Of a DNA stretch of 64,000 bases, positions 39,751-48,075 are shown piece after piece. This DNA is from Streptomyces sp. NBC_01267 (lineage in GTDB: Bacteria; Actinomycetota; Actinomycetes; Streptomycetales; Streptomycetaceae), in the NCBI RefSeq assembly GCF_036241575.1, contig NZ_CP108455.1:3840001-3904000 (forward strand), in the 5' to 3' direction. A program made the position numbers and the translations under genes. The stretch's first letter is position 1. Every line of letters starts with the position of its first letter. The notes under the pieces are model-generated. The model was not told where the DNA came from. It was given only the letters and a program-made list of their open reading frames with translations, and searched no databases.

Positions 39751-40810
39751 CAGCGGTGGGGGACGCCCGTACGATCGCGATCACCCGATCGGTGAGCTGC
39801 AAAGGACTGGCCTCGGGGTTGTCGTAACCGAGCAGCCGGTGCCCCCGCTTCACCGAGACGACCAGATCGTTCGCGTCCCGGACGTTCCGCCCCACCTCGG
39901 CCTTTATGACGGGCCGTTCGACCAGGTCGAGGCCGCTGCCCTGCTGGATCAGGTCCTCCATCACCGTGCCGGCGCTCGGGCTGAGCACGGAGAGGCCGAG
40001 CAGACGGCCCGCCGCACTGGCGCTGGTGATGACGGCGTCCGCGCCGGACTGCCGCAGCAACGGCGCGTTCTCCTCCTCCCGCACGGCCGCAACGATCTTC
40101 GCCCCACGGTTGAGCTGACGCGCCGTGAGCGTGACCAGGACCGCGGTGTCGTCCCGCTGTGTGGCGATCACGATCTGCCGGGCGCGCTGCAACTCTGCGC
40201 GAAGCAGCACATCGCTGCGGGTCGCATCGCCGACGACCCCCGCGAACCCTTCGGCGTTGGCGGCCTCGATGACCTTGCTGTTGGGGTCGACGACGACGAT
40301 CTGCTCCCTCCGCAGGCCCGTCGCACACAGCGTCTGCATCGCGGAGCGGCCCTTCGTACCGAATCCGATGACGACGGTGTGGTCACGCAAGCGGAGCCTC
40401 CAGCGGTTCAGCCGCCACTCCTCCCGAGTGCGCTCGGTGAGCACTTCGAGAGTGGTGCCGACCAGGATGATCAGGAACAGCACGCGCAGCGGCGTGACGA
40501 CCAGGATGTTGGTGAGCCTCGCGCCGTCGCTGTACGGGACGATGTCGCCGTAACCGGTCGTCGAGAGGGTGACGGTGGCGTAGTAGAACGCGTCGAGCAG
40601 ATCGACCTTCTCGTCGGCGGCGTCGTGGTACCCGCCGCGGTCGAACCAGACGATGAGGGCGGTCACCACCAGCACCAGCAGCGCGATCAGCAACCGCCTG
40701 CCGACCTGGCGGAGCGGGCGCTCGACCACCCGGCGCGGCAGCTTCACGCGGCGGGTCACCGACTGCTCGCCCGCCTGTCGGTCGAGGGCGTCATGGCCGG
40801 GAAGTTTCAC
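39731..40810 (-). CDS. Ion channel with TrkA/RCK domain (potassium channel family)
   Basis: This 359-residue protein has one hydrophobic segment (about 38-58), a pore helix with selectivity filter STTGYGDIVP (TTGYGD at about 84-89), a second membrane helix, and a cytosolic TrkA-N/RCK Rossmann domain with VVIGFGTKGRSAMQTL. A TrkA-C-like part follows. The two-helix architecture equals that of prokaryotic K+ channels such as MthK. I chose GTG 40810: GGGGGAG lies eight bases before it, and it overlaps the moeA stop as GTGA. This start codon sits inside a parS site. The channel is probably translationally coupled to moeA. Confidence 0.85.
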   Translation of the reverse strand: MKLPGHDALDRQAGEQSVTRRVKLPRRVVERPLRQVGRRLLIALLVLVVTALIVWFDRGGYHDAADEKVDLLDAFYYATVTLSTTGYGDIVPYSDGARLTNILVVTPLRVLFLIILVGTTLEVLTERTREEWRLNRWRLRLRDHTVVIGFGTKGRSAMQTLCATGLRREQIVVVDPNSKVIEAANAEGFAGVVGDATRSDVLLRAELQRARQIVIATQRDDTAVLVTLTARQLNRGAKIVAAVREEENAPLLRQSGADAVITSASAAGRLLGLSVLSPSAGTVMEDLIQQGSGLDLVERPVIKAEVGRNVRDANDLVVSVKRGHRLLGYDNPEASPLQLTDRVIAIVRASPTAAGSGTE

Positions 40811-40817
40811 GTGAAAC
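40804..40817. promoter_or_regulatory. parS site (ParB binding) across moeA stop and channel start
   Basis: GTTTCACGTGAAAC is the exact 14-bp parS consensus of Streptomyces. The moeA stop codon and the channel start codon (GTGA overlap at 40807-40810) both fall inside it. ParB binding here would serve origin segregation. Confidence 0.88.
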
Positions 40818-42099
40818 ACTCCCCCGCCCACGGCAGATCAAGGATCTGCAACATCTGCCCCGTTCGCGCACCGCCGGGCGGCACGACGGCGAGTCCGTCG
40901 GCTGCGGCGATGCCACGGAGCATGGCAGGCCCGTGGAAGTGCAGCGGGACGACCGTGTCCGCACGGTGCACCACGGGCACGAGTCGGGTGTCGTACGGAT
41001 GACCGTGCACCTCTTCGGATACGGGTACGGCGTAGGCCTCTGCGGCAGCACGGCCGGAGAGCGTACGCAGCAACGGTTCGGCGAGCGTCAGCAGGCCCGA
41101 CACGGCAGCGAGGGGATTGCCGGGGAGCCCGACCAGATGCCGCCCGCCGGTCAGCCGGGCCAGCAGCATGGGGTGCCCGGGGCGCACCGCGACGCTGTCG
41201 ACCAGCAGCTCGGCACCGGCCTTGTCCAGGATCGGATGGACATGGTCGACGGGCCCCGAGGCCGTACCTCCCGTGGTGATGACCAGGTCTGCCTCGGAAG
41301 TGGTGACGGCGTACTGAAGGGCGTCGGCGTCGTCTCCGAGACGGCGCGTGGCCAGCACCTCGGCGCCCAGGGTTCGCAGCCAGGGGCCGATCATCGGGCC
41401 CAGGGCGTCCCGGATCAGTCCGTCGTGGGGGAGTCCGGCCACCAGCAACTCATCGCCGAGGACCAGGACTTCCACCCGGGGCCGGGGAAGCACGAGCAGT
41501 TCGTCGTACCCGGCTGCCGCTGCCAGACCGAGCACCGCCGGCGTCACCAGGGAGCCCGTCGGCAGCAGGAGGTCGCCGGAGCGGCACTCCTGGCCACGGG
41601 GTCGGATGTCCTGCCCGGGAAGAATGTCGCGCTGGGCGTGCAGCTGATTCGTGTGCTCGTCCGCACGGGCGTGCTCGCTGCGGATCACAGCGGTCGAGTC
41701 GGGCGGGACCCGGGCGCCGGTCGCGATCCGTACGGCGTCACCGTCGGCGAGGCGCTCCGGCTCGGACCGGCCAGCGAGGATGCCGCCACCGCCGCCACCG
41801 TCGGTCCGCCAGGGCCCGGGGCCCGCGACCGCCCAGCCGTCCATGGCCGAGGTGTCGAACGACGGCAGATCGGTAAGAGCGACAAGAGGCTCGCCGAGGA
41901 CGAGCCCCAGCGCCCGATCCAGCGGCGTACGACGGGGGGCCACGGCTCCCGTCCGGCCGACCCGCGCGGCGCGGGCGCGGGCCGCCTCCCAGGGAGCGGC
42001 CTTGTGCGGCTCCGACGAAGCAGGCTGCGGCACGGTGGGCGCCTCCCTGCCGACGAGCGCGAGTGCTTCGTCGAGATCTCGGTCCTGCTGCTCGGTCAT
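40807..42099 (-). CDS. moeA: Molybdopterin molybdotransferase MoeA
   Basis: This 430-residue enzyme inserts molybdate into adenylylated molybdopterin, giving molybdenum cofactor. It carries domain 1 with SFDTSAMDGWAVAG, the beta-hairpin domain 2, the MoCF-binding domain with TTGGTASGPVDH and GLPGNPLAAV, and a C-terminal domain ending near LPWAGECFT. The usual TGG-V-S-x-G loop reads TGGTASG here. ATG 42099 overlaps the end of the MobA-like gene (ATGA). Its stop overlaps the ion-channel start. A 30-residue leader before the first domain is normal for actinobacteria. Confidence 0.93.
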   Translation of the reverse strand: MTEQQDRDLDEALALVGREAPTVPQPASSEPHKAAPWEAARARAARVGRTGAVAPRRTPLDRALGLVLGEPLVALTDLPSFDTSAMDGWAVAGPGPWRTDGGGGGGILAGRSEPERLADGDAVRIATGARVPPDSTAVIRSEHARADEHTNQLHAQRDILPGQDIRPRGQECRSGDLLLPTGSLVTPAVLGLAAAAGYDELLVLPRPRVEVLVLGDELLVAGLPHDGLIRDALGPMIGPWLRTLGAEVLATRRLGDDADALQYAVTTSEADLVITTGGTASGPVDHVHPILDKAGAELLVDSVAVRPGHPMLLARLTGGRHLVGLPGNPLAAVSGLLTLAEPLLRTLSGRAAAEAYAVPVSEEVHGHPYDTRLVPVVHRADTVVPLHFHGPAMLRGIAAADGLAVVPPGGARTGQMLQILDLPWAGECFT

Positions 42100-43055
42100 C
42101 CGGCGTCGGTCCCCTTGGCCCCATCGGCCTTGCTGCCCCGGTCGGCCCCTGCTGTCCCTTCAGCCCTGACTGTCCCTGCAGGCTTGGCTGTCCCCGCAGG
42201 CTTGGCTGTCTCTTCCGTCCCGTCCGTCTCGTCCGCCCATCGGTTGGCGAGCGCCACGGCCTTGCGCGCCGCGTCGGCAACGGCCTGCGGACCGTCCTTC
42301 TCCGCCTTGGCCGCCGCGTACCCCACCAGGAACGTGGTCAGCGGCGCGGCCGGCCTGGCGACACCGTGGGCGGCGTCACGGGCGAGGTCGAGGAGAACGC
42401 CGGTGTCGACATCGAGGTCGATGCCGAGTTCGGCCTTGACTGCAGTGATCCATTCATCAAGCACATGCCCATGCTCCCTGATACGCGCCCGGGCCGACAC
42501 AACGTCTTGCCAGGTGTCGCAGTCGAACGCGGCAGAGGGTCCGGCAGCGATCCGGGCGAGGTCGAGTTCAGCGGTGAGCAGCCGCAGTGGAAGCCCGGTG
42601 AGCGAACCGTGCTCGGTGGCGAGCAGGGCGAGTTCCCGGCGCAGGGGTTCGGTGCGATAGACGGCGACGAGTGGTTGGTCCCGGCCTCCGGGGTCGGTGA
42701 GCAGCACCCCTTCGTGTGGCCCCCCGCCGAGAGCGTCCAGCAGCGCCGGTACGGTCTGCTCCCCCAGGAACGGCAGATCGGCGGAGAGCACGAGCACGAT
42801 CTCGGCCGACACCTTCCGCACCCCGGCCCCGAGCGCCGCCAACGGCCCCCCGCCGGGCGGCTCTTCGCCGGTCCAGGCGACGGGCCTTACGGTCGCCCGC
42901 CGCCCCCCGACGACCACGGTGGTCCGGGCACCGCGGCAGGCCACGAGCACCCGGTCGAGCAGCGCGAGGCCACCCACGGTGAGACCGGGCTTGTCGGCGC
43001 CGCCGAGCCGCTTGGCAGCCCCTCCGGCGAGCACGACGGCGTCATACAAGGTCAT
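42096..43055 (-). CDS. mobA: Molybdenum cofactor guanylyltransferase (MobA) fused to DUF6457
   Basis: The protein has 319 residues. The N-terminal 190 form a MobA-type nucleotidyltransferase with the GTP-binding VVLAGGAAKRLGGADKP and SADLPFLGEQTV; it attaches GMP to the cofactor. Residues about 205-265 (LDEWITAVKAELGID, then the TTFLVGYAAAK helix) are a DUF6457 domain, a small helical module often beside Mo-cofactor genes. The last 50 residues are a low-complexity tail with AKPAGT repeats. Start ATG 43055 gives the standard N-terminus. It is coupled to moeA. Confidence 0.87.
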   Translation of the reverse strand: MTLYDAVVLAGGAAKRLGGADKPGLTVGGLALLDRVLVACRGARTTVVVGGRRATVRPVAWTGEEPPGGGPLAALGAGVRKVSAEIVLVLSADLPFLGEQTVPALLDALGGGPHEGVLLTDPGGRDQPLVAVYRTEPLRRELALLATEHGSLTGLPLRLLTAELDLARIAAGPSAAFDCDTWQDVVSARARIREHGHVLDEWITAVKAELGIDLDVDTGVLLDLARDAAHGVARPAAPLTTFLVGYAAAKAEKDGPQAVADAARKAVALANRWADETDGTEETAKPAGTAKPAGTVRAEGTAGADRGSKADGAKGTDAG

Positions 43056-43159
43056 CCCGCGAGTATGAGCCGCGCAACGGCTCAGCGGAACGGTCCGGCG
43101 CCGTCCACGACGCCCCCGCACAGCCCCGCGGCACACAGCCGCAGCCGTCCGGCCGGGTC

Positions 43160-44587
43160 TCAGACCCCGCGCAGAAGCACCGCCGGTCGCTCCACGCAGT
43201 CGGCCACGTACCGCAGGAACCCGCCGGCCGTCCCTCCGTCACACACCCGGTGGTCGAACGTCAGCGACAGCTGCACCACCTGCCGCACCGCCAGCTCCCC
43301 TTCGTGCACCCACGGCTTGGCCACGATCCGCCCGACCCCGAGCATCGCCGCCTCCGGATGGTTGATGATCGGGGTGGATCCGTCGACGCCGAACACACCG
43401 TAGTTGTTGAGCGTGAACGTGCCCCCGGTGAGCTCGGCCGGGGTCAGGGCCCCGGTCCTGGCCGCCTCCGTCAGCCGTATGAACTCCTCGTTCAGCGACT
43501 CGGTGGACCGCCCGTGCGCGTCCCGCACCACCGGCACCATCAGCCCCCGCTCGGTCTGCGCCGCGAAACCCAGGTGAACGGCCGGCAGGCGGACGATCTC
43601 CCGGGCCGCCATGTCCACCGTGGAGTTCAGCTCGGGGAAGCGGGCCAGCGCCGCGGTGCAGATACGGGCCAGCAGCGCCAGCACCGAGATCTTCGGGCCG
43701 CCCGCCGCGTTCATGGCGGCACGCGTGGCCATCAGCTCGGTCGCGTCCGCGTCGACCCAGCACGTCGCGTCCGGTATCTCGCGACGGCTCCGCGCGAGCT
43801 TGTCCGCGACAGCGCCCCGCATACCGCGCAACGGGACACGGCTCGCTTCGGCCCCCGCCGCCGCCTCCCGGCCCTGGAGCGCCACAGCGGCGACAACAGG
43901 CGCCGTCGAGCTCACCGGTTTCGACGTCACAGGTTTCGACGTCACAGGTACGGTCGCGGGCTCATCCAGCAGCGCTTCGATCGCCCGGTCGACATCGGAC
44001 CGGAGAATCAATCCGTCCGGACCGCTCCCGGCCAACGCCCGCAGATCGACCTCGTGCGCGCGCGCCAGCCGCCGCACCAGCGGCGAAATAACAGGAACAG
44101 GCCCAGGAGCGGGAACAGGAGCAGGCCCCGGAGCAACGGTCACCCCGGCCGCCGCAACTGCCACCGGCCCAGCACCTGCCGCCTCCGTCACCTGAACGCG
44201 GCTCACCCGTACGCGGCGCCTCCGCGCGGTGACCGCCCCGCTGGTTCCGTACCCCACGAGTACGTTCCCCGACGCGTCGTCGCCCGCCGGCTCTGCCGAC
44301 TGCGCGGTGGGACCGGCCTGCGCAATGTCCTCCGCTCCCGGAGAACCCACGGCCACGGTCAACAGCGGTGCCCCGACCGGCAGTTCCGTCCCTTCCTCAC
44401 CGAACCGCGCCGTCACCACGCCCCCGTAGGGACACGGCACCTCCACCATCGCCTTCGCCGTCTCGACCTCGACGACCGGTTCGTCGACAGCGACCACATC
44501 GCCCACCGCCACCAGCCAGCGCACGATCTCCGCCTCGGTCAGCCCCTCGCCGAGGTCGGGCAGCTTGAACTCGTAGACCTGGGGCAT
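43160..44587 (-). CDS. bkdC: Branched-chain 2-oxoacid dehydrogenase E2, cluster 2
   Basis: This 475-residue E2 has a lipoyl domain with Lys45 (VEVETAKAMVEV), a subunit-binding domain (PLVRRLARAHEVDLRAL), and a catalytic domain with FDHRVCDGGTAGG. The linker includes a short repeat of SKPVT units. It starts inside the E1beta stop (TGATG). It is paralogous to the cluster 1 E2 but differs clearly. The cluster lies beside bkdR, matching the S. avermitilis bkdABC arrangement as I remember it; the symbol follows that. Confidence 0.92.
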   Translation of the reverse strand: MPQVYEFKLPDLGEGLTEAEIVRWLVAVGDVVAVDEPVVEVETAKAMVEVPCPYGGVVTARFGEEGTELPVGAPLLTVAVGSPGAEDIAQAGPTAQSAEPAGDDASGNVLVGYGTSGAVTARRRRVRVSRVQVTEAAGAGPVAVAAAGVTVAPGPAPVPAPGPVPVISPLVRRLARAHEVDLRALAGSGPDGLILRSDVDRAIEALLDEPATVPVTSKPVTSKPVSSTAPVVAAVALQGREAAAGAEASRVPLRGMRGAVADKLARSRREIPDATCWVDADATELMATRAAMNAAGGPKISVLALLARICTAALARFPELNSTVDMAAREIVRLPAVHLGFAAQTERGLMVPVVRDAHGRSTESLNEEFIRLTEAARTGALTPAELTGGTFTLNNYGVFGVDGSTPIINHPEAAMLGVGRIVAKPWVHEGELAVRQVVQLSLTFDHRVCDGGTAGGFLRYVADCVERPAVLLRGV

Positions 44588-45591
44588 CAGCTGGTCGCCT
44601 CCCACTGCAACCGCGCGACCGCGTCGAGCACCCGGTCCACACCCGGCAGATGGTGCCGCTCCAGCATCGGCGGCGGATACGGGATGTCGAACCCGGCGAC
44701 CCGCAGCACGGGCGCCTCCAGGTGGTGGAAGCAGCGCTCCGTCACCCGCGCGGCAATCTCCCCGCCCGGCCCGCCGAACCCTGCCGACTCATGGACGACG
44801 ACGGCCCTGCCCGTACGCCGTACCGACGCGCACACCGTCTCGTCGTCGAACGGGACCAGCGAGCGCAGGTCCACGACCTCCAGGTCCCAGCCCTCCTCGC
44901 GGGCCGCCTCGGCAGCCTCCAGGCACACGGAGACGGAGGGACCGTACGTGAGAAGCGTGGCGCTGGTGCCCCTGCGTCGCACCACGGCCCGGCCTATCGG
45001 CTCCACGGCGGCCGGCGCGTCGGGTGACCACTCGGCCTTCGACCAGTACAGCCGCTTCGGCTCCAGGAACACCACCGGATCGTCCGACGCGATCGCGGCC
45101 CGCAGCAGCCCGTACGCATCGGCGACCGTCGACGGCGTGACGACATGGAGCCCCGGAGTCGCCATGTAGTACGCCTCGGACGAGTCGCTGTGGTGCTCGA
45201 CCCCGCCGATCCCGCCGCCGTAGGGCACCCGCACCACGATCGGCATCGGCAACGCACCCCGCGTACGGTTGCGCATCCGCGACACATGGCTGACGAGCTG
45301 CTCGAACGCCGGATAGGCGAATGCGTCGAACTGCATCTCGACGACCGGCCGCAGCCCGTACATCGCCATCCCTACAGCCGCCCCGAGGATGCCCGCCTCC
45401 GCGAGGGGGGTGTCCGTACAGCGGTCCTCGCCGAACTCCTCCGCGAGCCCGTCGGTGACCCGGAAGACGCCGCCCAGCGTCCCGACGTCCTCCCCCATGA
45501 CATGCACGGTGGGGTCCGCCGCCATCGCGTCGCGCATCGCCCGCTGGAGCGCCTGCGCCATCGTGGCGGGCTTCACCGCGACAGTGGTCAT
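44587..45591 (-). CDS. bkdB: Branched-chain 2-oxoacid dehydrogenase E1 beta, cluster 2
   Basis: This 334-residue ThDP-binding beta subunit has VMGEDVGTLGGVFRVTDGL, DTPLAEAGILG, FDAFAYPAFEQL and RVPYGGGIGGVEHHSDS, and ends with a conserved YPPPMLERHHLPGVDRVLDAV. It is coupled to E1alpha upstream (ATGA) and to E2 downstream (TGATG). ATG 45591 is well supported by this overlap; the much longer frame upstream is antisense noise. Confidence 0.94.
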   Translation of the reverse strand: MTTVAVKPATMAQALQRAMRDAMAADPTVHVMGEDVGTLGGVFRVTDGLAEEFGEDRCTDTPLAEAGILGAAVGMAMYGLRPVVEMQFDAFAYPAFEQLVSHVSRMRNRTRGALPMPIVVRVPYGGGIGGVEHHSDSSEAYYMATPGLHVVTPSTVADAYGLLRAAIASDDPVVFLEPKRLYWSKAEWSPDAPAAVEPIGRAVVRRRGTSATLLTYGPSVSVCLEAAEAAREEGWDLEVVDLRSLVPFDDETVCASVRRTGRAVVVHESAGFGGPGGEIAARVTERCFHHLEAPVLRVAGFDIPYPPPMLERHHLPGVDRVLDAVARLQWEATS

Positions 45592-46706
45592 CGTCCGTCC
45601 TCCGCTTCCAGCTCGGCGCGCAGCTGTTCCGACTCTTCCCGCAGCTGGGGCGTCGGCGAGGCGTAGACCTGCGTGAAGAGATCCATCGGGTCGAGCAGCG
45701 GATCGGCGTTCATCCGCTCGCGCAGATCCGCCGCCATCGTCTCGGCGGCCTCCCGCGCGGCCTCCGTCCGCCCCTCGTCGAGCAGCCCGCGGCCGGTCAG
45801 ATGCCGCTCGACGAGCCGGATCGGGTCGTGCGCACGCCACGCTTCGACCTCGGCGTCCGCCCGGTAACGGGTCGCGTCGTCGGCGTTCGTATGGGCGTCC
45901 ATGCGGTACGTCACCGCTTCCACCAGCGTCGGACCGCCCCCGGTCCGCGCCCGCCGGACCGCGTCGGACAGCACTTCGTGCATCGCCGCCGCGTCGTTCC
46001 CGTCGACCAGCCGACCAGGCATTCCGTACCCCACGGCCTTGTGCGCCAGGGAGGGGGCGGCGGTCTGCTTGGCAAGCGGTACGGAGATCGCGAAGCCGTT
46101 GTTCTGGACGAGGAAGACCACCGGGGCCTGCCATACCGCGGCGAAGTTCAGCGCCTCGTGGAAGTCGCCCTCGCTGGTGCCGCCGTCGCCGACCATGGCC
46201 AGTGCCACCACGTCGTCCCCGGCCAGCCGCGCGGCGTGCGCCAGGCCCACGGCGTGCGGAAGCTGGGTGGCGAGCGGGGTGGAGAGTGGGGCGATGCGGT
46301 GCTCACGCGGGTCGTACCCGGTGTGCCAGTCGCCTCGCAGCAGCGTCAGCGCCTCTACGGGGTCGAGGCCGCGGGCCACCGCGGCGAGGGTGTCCCGGTA
46401 GCTCGGGAAGAGCCAGTCCCGGTCCTCCAGCACGAGCGCGGCGGCCACCTCGCAGGCCTCCTGCCCGGTGGAGGACGGGTAGACGGCGAGCCTGCCCTGC
46501 TTCGTGAGCGCGGTCGCCTGGACGTTGAAACGCCTGCCGTGCACCAACCCGTCGTACAGCCGGAGGAGCAGCTCCTGACCGATCGCGTCGGCAGCGTCCG
46601 TACCGAGCACGCGGTACGGCTCGGGGTCCGGGAGCAGCGGCGCGGGATCGGTACGGAGCTTCCATGCGGGGTAGGCAGTAGCACCGGGCAGCTCTTGGAC
46701 CGTCAT
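45588..46706 (-). CDS. bkdA: Branched-chain 2-oxoacid dehydrogenase E1 alpha, cluster 2
   Basis: This 372-residue ThDP-dependent E1 subunit has the MVGDGGTSEGDFHEALNFAAVW ThDP motif (in two parts, near residues 170-195) and YRMDAHTNADDATRYR. It starts at ATG 46706, eight bases after AGGAGG; the upstream GTG 46715 is too near that site. It is the first gene of the cluster and is divergent from bkdR. The 151-nt gap contains a PaaR-type box (46764-46777) and a DnaA-box-like sequence, so the cluster may be governed by PaaR as well as BkdR. Confidence 0.94.
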   Translation of the reverse strand: MTVQELPGATAYPAWKLRTDPAPLLPDPEPYRVLGTDAADAIGQELLLRLYDGLVHGRRFNVQATALTKQGRLAVYPSSTGQEACEVAAALVLEDRDWLFPSYRDTLAAVARGLDPVEALTLLRGDWHTGYDPREHRIAPLSTPLATQLPHAVGLAHAARLAGDDVVALAMVGDGGTSEGDFHEALNFAAVWQAPVVFLVQNNGFAISVPLAKQTAAPSLAHKAVGYGMPGRLVDGNDAAAMHEVLSDAVRRARTGGGPTLVEAVTYRMDAHTNADDATRYRADAEVEAWRAHDPIRLVERHLTGRGLLDEGRTEAAREAAETMAADLRERMNADPLLDPMDLFTQVYASPTPQLREESEQLRAELEAEDGR

Positions 46707-46763
46707 GCCAAACACCTCCTCATCGGAGCGGGGCGGCGCAGCGATGTGTGATGCGCCTCACCT

Positions 46764-46777
46764 ACCGATTGTTCGGT
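46764..46777. promoter_or_regulatory. PaaR-type operator, bkd cluster 2 / bkdR
   Basis: ACCGATTGTTCGGT has ACCGA/TCGGT arms and fits ACCGNNNGNNCGGT. The same box with a perfect CG centre stands at 49663 and 54304 in the paa genes. It lies 57 nt before the E1alpha start. Confidence 0.65.
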
Positions 46778-46811
46778 CGAAAGCGCATTTTGGCTACTGA
46801 CCCCTTCAGCC

Positions 46812-46820
46812 TGTGGACAA
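46812..46820 (-). promoter_or_regulatory. DnaA-box-like sequence before bkdR
   Basis: TGTGGACAA is the complement of TTGTCCACA, the preferred Streptomyces DnaA box. It lies 38 nt before the bkdR start, in the bkd divergent region. Confidence 0.5.
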
Positions 46821-46857
46821 ACGGTTCTCCACAGCCTGGGATAGGAGCAGGTCGTCC

Positions 46858-47427
46858 ATGACGGAAAGGTGGGGGCAGGTGCCAGCTGAACAAATGGCCG
46901 ACGAGGGCGACCGCCCTCCGGCCCGCCCGATCGACGCCATCGACCGGGACATCCTGCAGTTCCTGCAGAAGGACGGCCGCGCCTCGATACGGTCCGTGGC
47001 CGATCGCGTCCATGTCTCTCGCGCCAACGCGTACGCCCGTATCAACCGGCTCATCGACGACGGCGTGATCCGCGGGTTCAGCGCCAGGGTCGATCACGAA
47101 CGCGCGGGCCAGGGCTCCTCCGCGTACATCACGCTCAAAATCGTCCAGAACTCCTGGCGCACGGTCCGCAAGCAGCTCACGGAGCTGCCGGGCACCGCCC
47201 ACATCGCGCTGGTCAGCGGCGATTTCGACGTACTCCTGCTCGTGCACAGCGCGAACAACAGAGCGCTGCGCGAGCTGGTCCTGACCAGGATCCAGGCGAT
47301 CCCCGAGGTGCTGTCGACACGGACGCTGCTGGTGTTCGAGGAGACCGATCTCGATCCGGCGAAACCCACGGACACCTCCGGCCCGCCCGGTCCTGCGGGC
47401 GGGCCGCCCCCACTGCCCAGGCCCTGA
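46858..47427 (+). CDS. bkdR: Lrp/AsnC family regulator BkdR
   Basis: This 189-residue protein has an AsnC-type HTH (IDRDILQFLQKDGRASIRSVADRVHVSRANAYARINRLID) and a RAM ligand-binding domain with ALVSGDFDVLLLVHSANN. The last 25 residues are Pro/Gly-rich. Lrp-type proteins sense amino acids; BkdR in S. coelicolor acts on the bkd genes (from the literature as I recall it), and the divergent position supports this. AGGAG stands 10 nt before ATG 46858. Alternative starts are GTG 46813, GTG 46879 and ATG 46894. A hairpin in the last codons probably ends the transcript. Confidence 0.87.
   Translation: MTERWGQVPAEQMADEGDRPPARPIDAIDRDILQFLQKDGRASIRSVADRVHVSRANAYARINRLIDDGVIRGFSARVDHERAGQGSSAYITLKIVQNSWRTVRKQLTELPGTAHIALVSGDFDVLLLVHSANNRALRELVLTRIQAIPEVLSTRTLLVFEETDLDPAKPTDTSGPPGPAGGPPPLPRP
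47379..47406. terminator. GC-rich hairpin at the 3' end of bkdR
   Basis: Perfect 11-bp arms (47379-47389, 47396-47406) with a 6-nt loop lie inside the final codons of bkdR. They are placed to end bkdR and perhaps the convergent tetR-paaR transcript. Confidence 0.6.
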
Positions 47428-47475
47428 CACCTCACACTGCCGGTCACCTCGCCGACGGATCCGGCCGATCGGGCG

Positions 47476-48075
47476 TCAGCGGGCCGGCCCCACCCGCAGA
47501 CCTTCGAACGCGAGCTGTACGACCGCCTCGGCCAGCTGCTCCGCGTCGGGACCTGTCCCCTGCGCCGGGCGGTACCACTCGACCAGCGAATTGATCATCC
47601 CGAAGAGCAGCCGGGTCGCGAGCCTGATGTCCACGTCGGAACGGAGATCGCCCTCGGACACCGCCGCCTTGAGCAGATCGGCGACCCGCTGGTCGAATTC
47701 ACGGCGCCGCTCCATCGCCCAGCGCTCGGTCTTCGTGTTGCCGCGCACCCGGAGCAGCAGCGTCACGTAAGGCAGTTCGGCCGTGAGCACCTCGACGGTA
47801 CGGCGCGTGACGTACTCCACCCGCTGGATCGCGCGCCCCCGCGCCGCCCCCGGCTCCTCCAGTACGCCGAAGAGCCCGTCTATCGCGCGGCTGACCGCCC
47901 GCCGCAACAGCTCCTCCTTACCGGCCACATGGTGGTAGATCGAGGACTTGGAGATCCCCGCGGCCCTGGAGAGATGCTCCATGGACGTGCCGTCGTAGCC
48001 GCGCTCGTTGAAGACGCGCACCGCGACCGTCAGCAGGGTCTCCGGTGTGTAGGTGTCCCGCTTGGGTGTGCTCAT
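47476..48075 (-). CDS. paaR: TetR family regulator, probably PaaR
   Basis: The protein has 199 residues. A TetR HTH is at residues 7-55 (TLLTVAVRVFNERGYDGTSMEHLSRA, and the ISKSSIYHHVAGKEELLRRA recognition region). A ligand-binding helical domain follows, as in PaaR/FadR-type repressors. It starts within the stop of the upstream 3-hydroxyacyl-CoA dehydrogenase gene (TGATG), so it belongs to the paa operon. Three copies of a PaaR-type palindrome lie in the window. In Corynebacterium, PaaR recognises a core ACCGNNCGNNCGGT and is released by phenylacetyl-CoA (from memory). I infer the same role here. Confidence 0.75.
   Translation of the reverse strand: MSTPKRDTYTPETLLTVAVRVFNERGYDGTSMEHLSRAAGISKSSIYHHVAGKEELLRRAVSRAIDGLFGVLEEPGAARGRAIQRVEYVTRRTVEVLTAELPYVTLLLRVRGNTKTERWAMERRREFDQRVADLLKAAVSEGDLRSDVDIRLATRLLFGMINSLVEWYRPAQGTGPDAEQLAEAVVQLAFEGLRVGPAR

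Noticed and set aside
40804..40817. E-box-like or other activator site
   Set aside because: The exact 14-mer and its second copy at 63518 match parS, which explains it better.
45145..45666. 173-residue forward frame over bkd cluster 2
   Set aside because: Antisense of E1beta; no independent signal.
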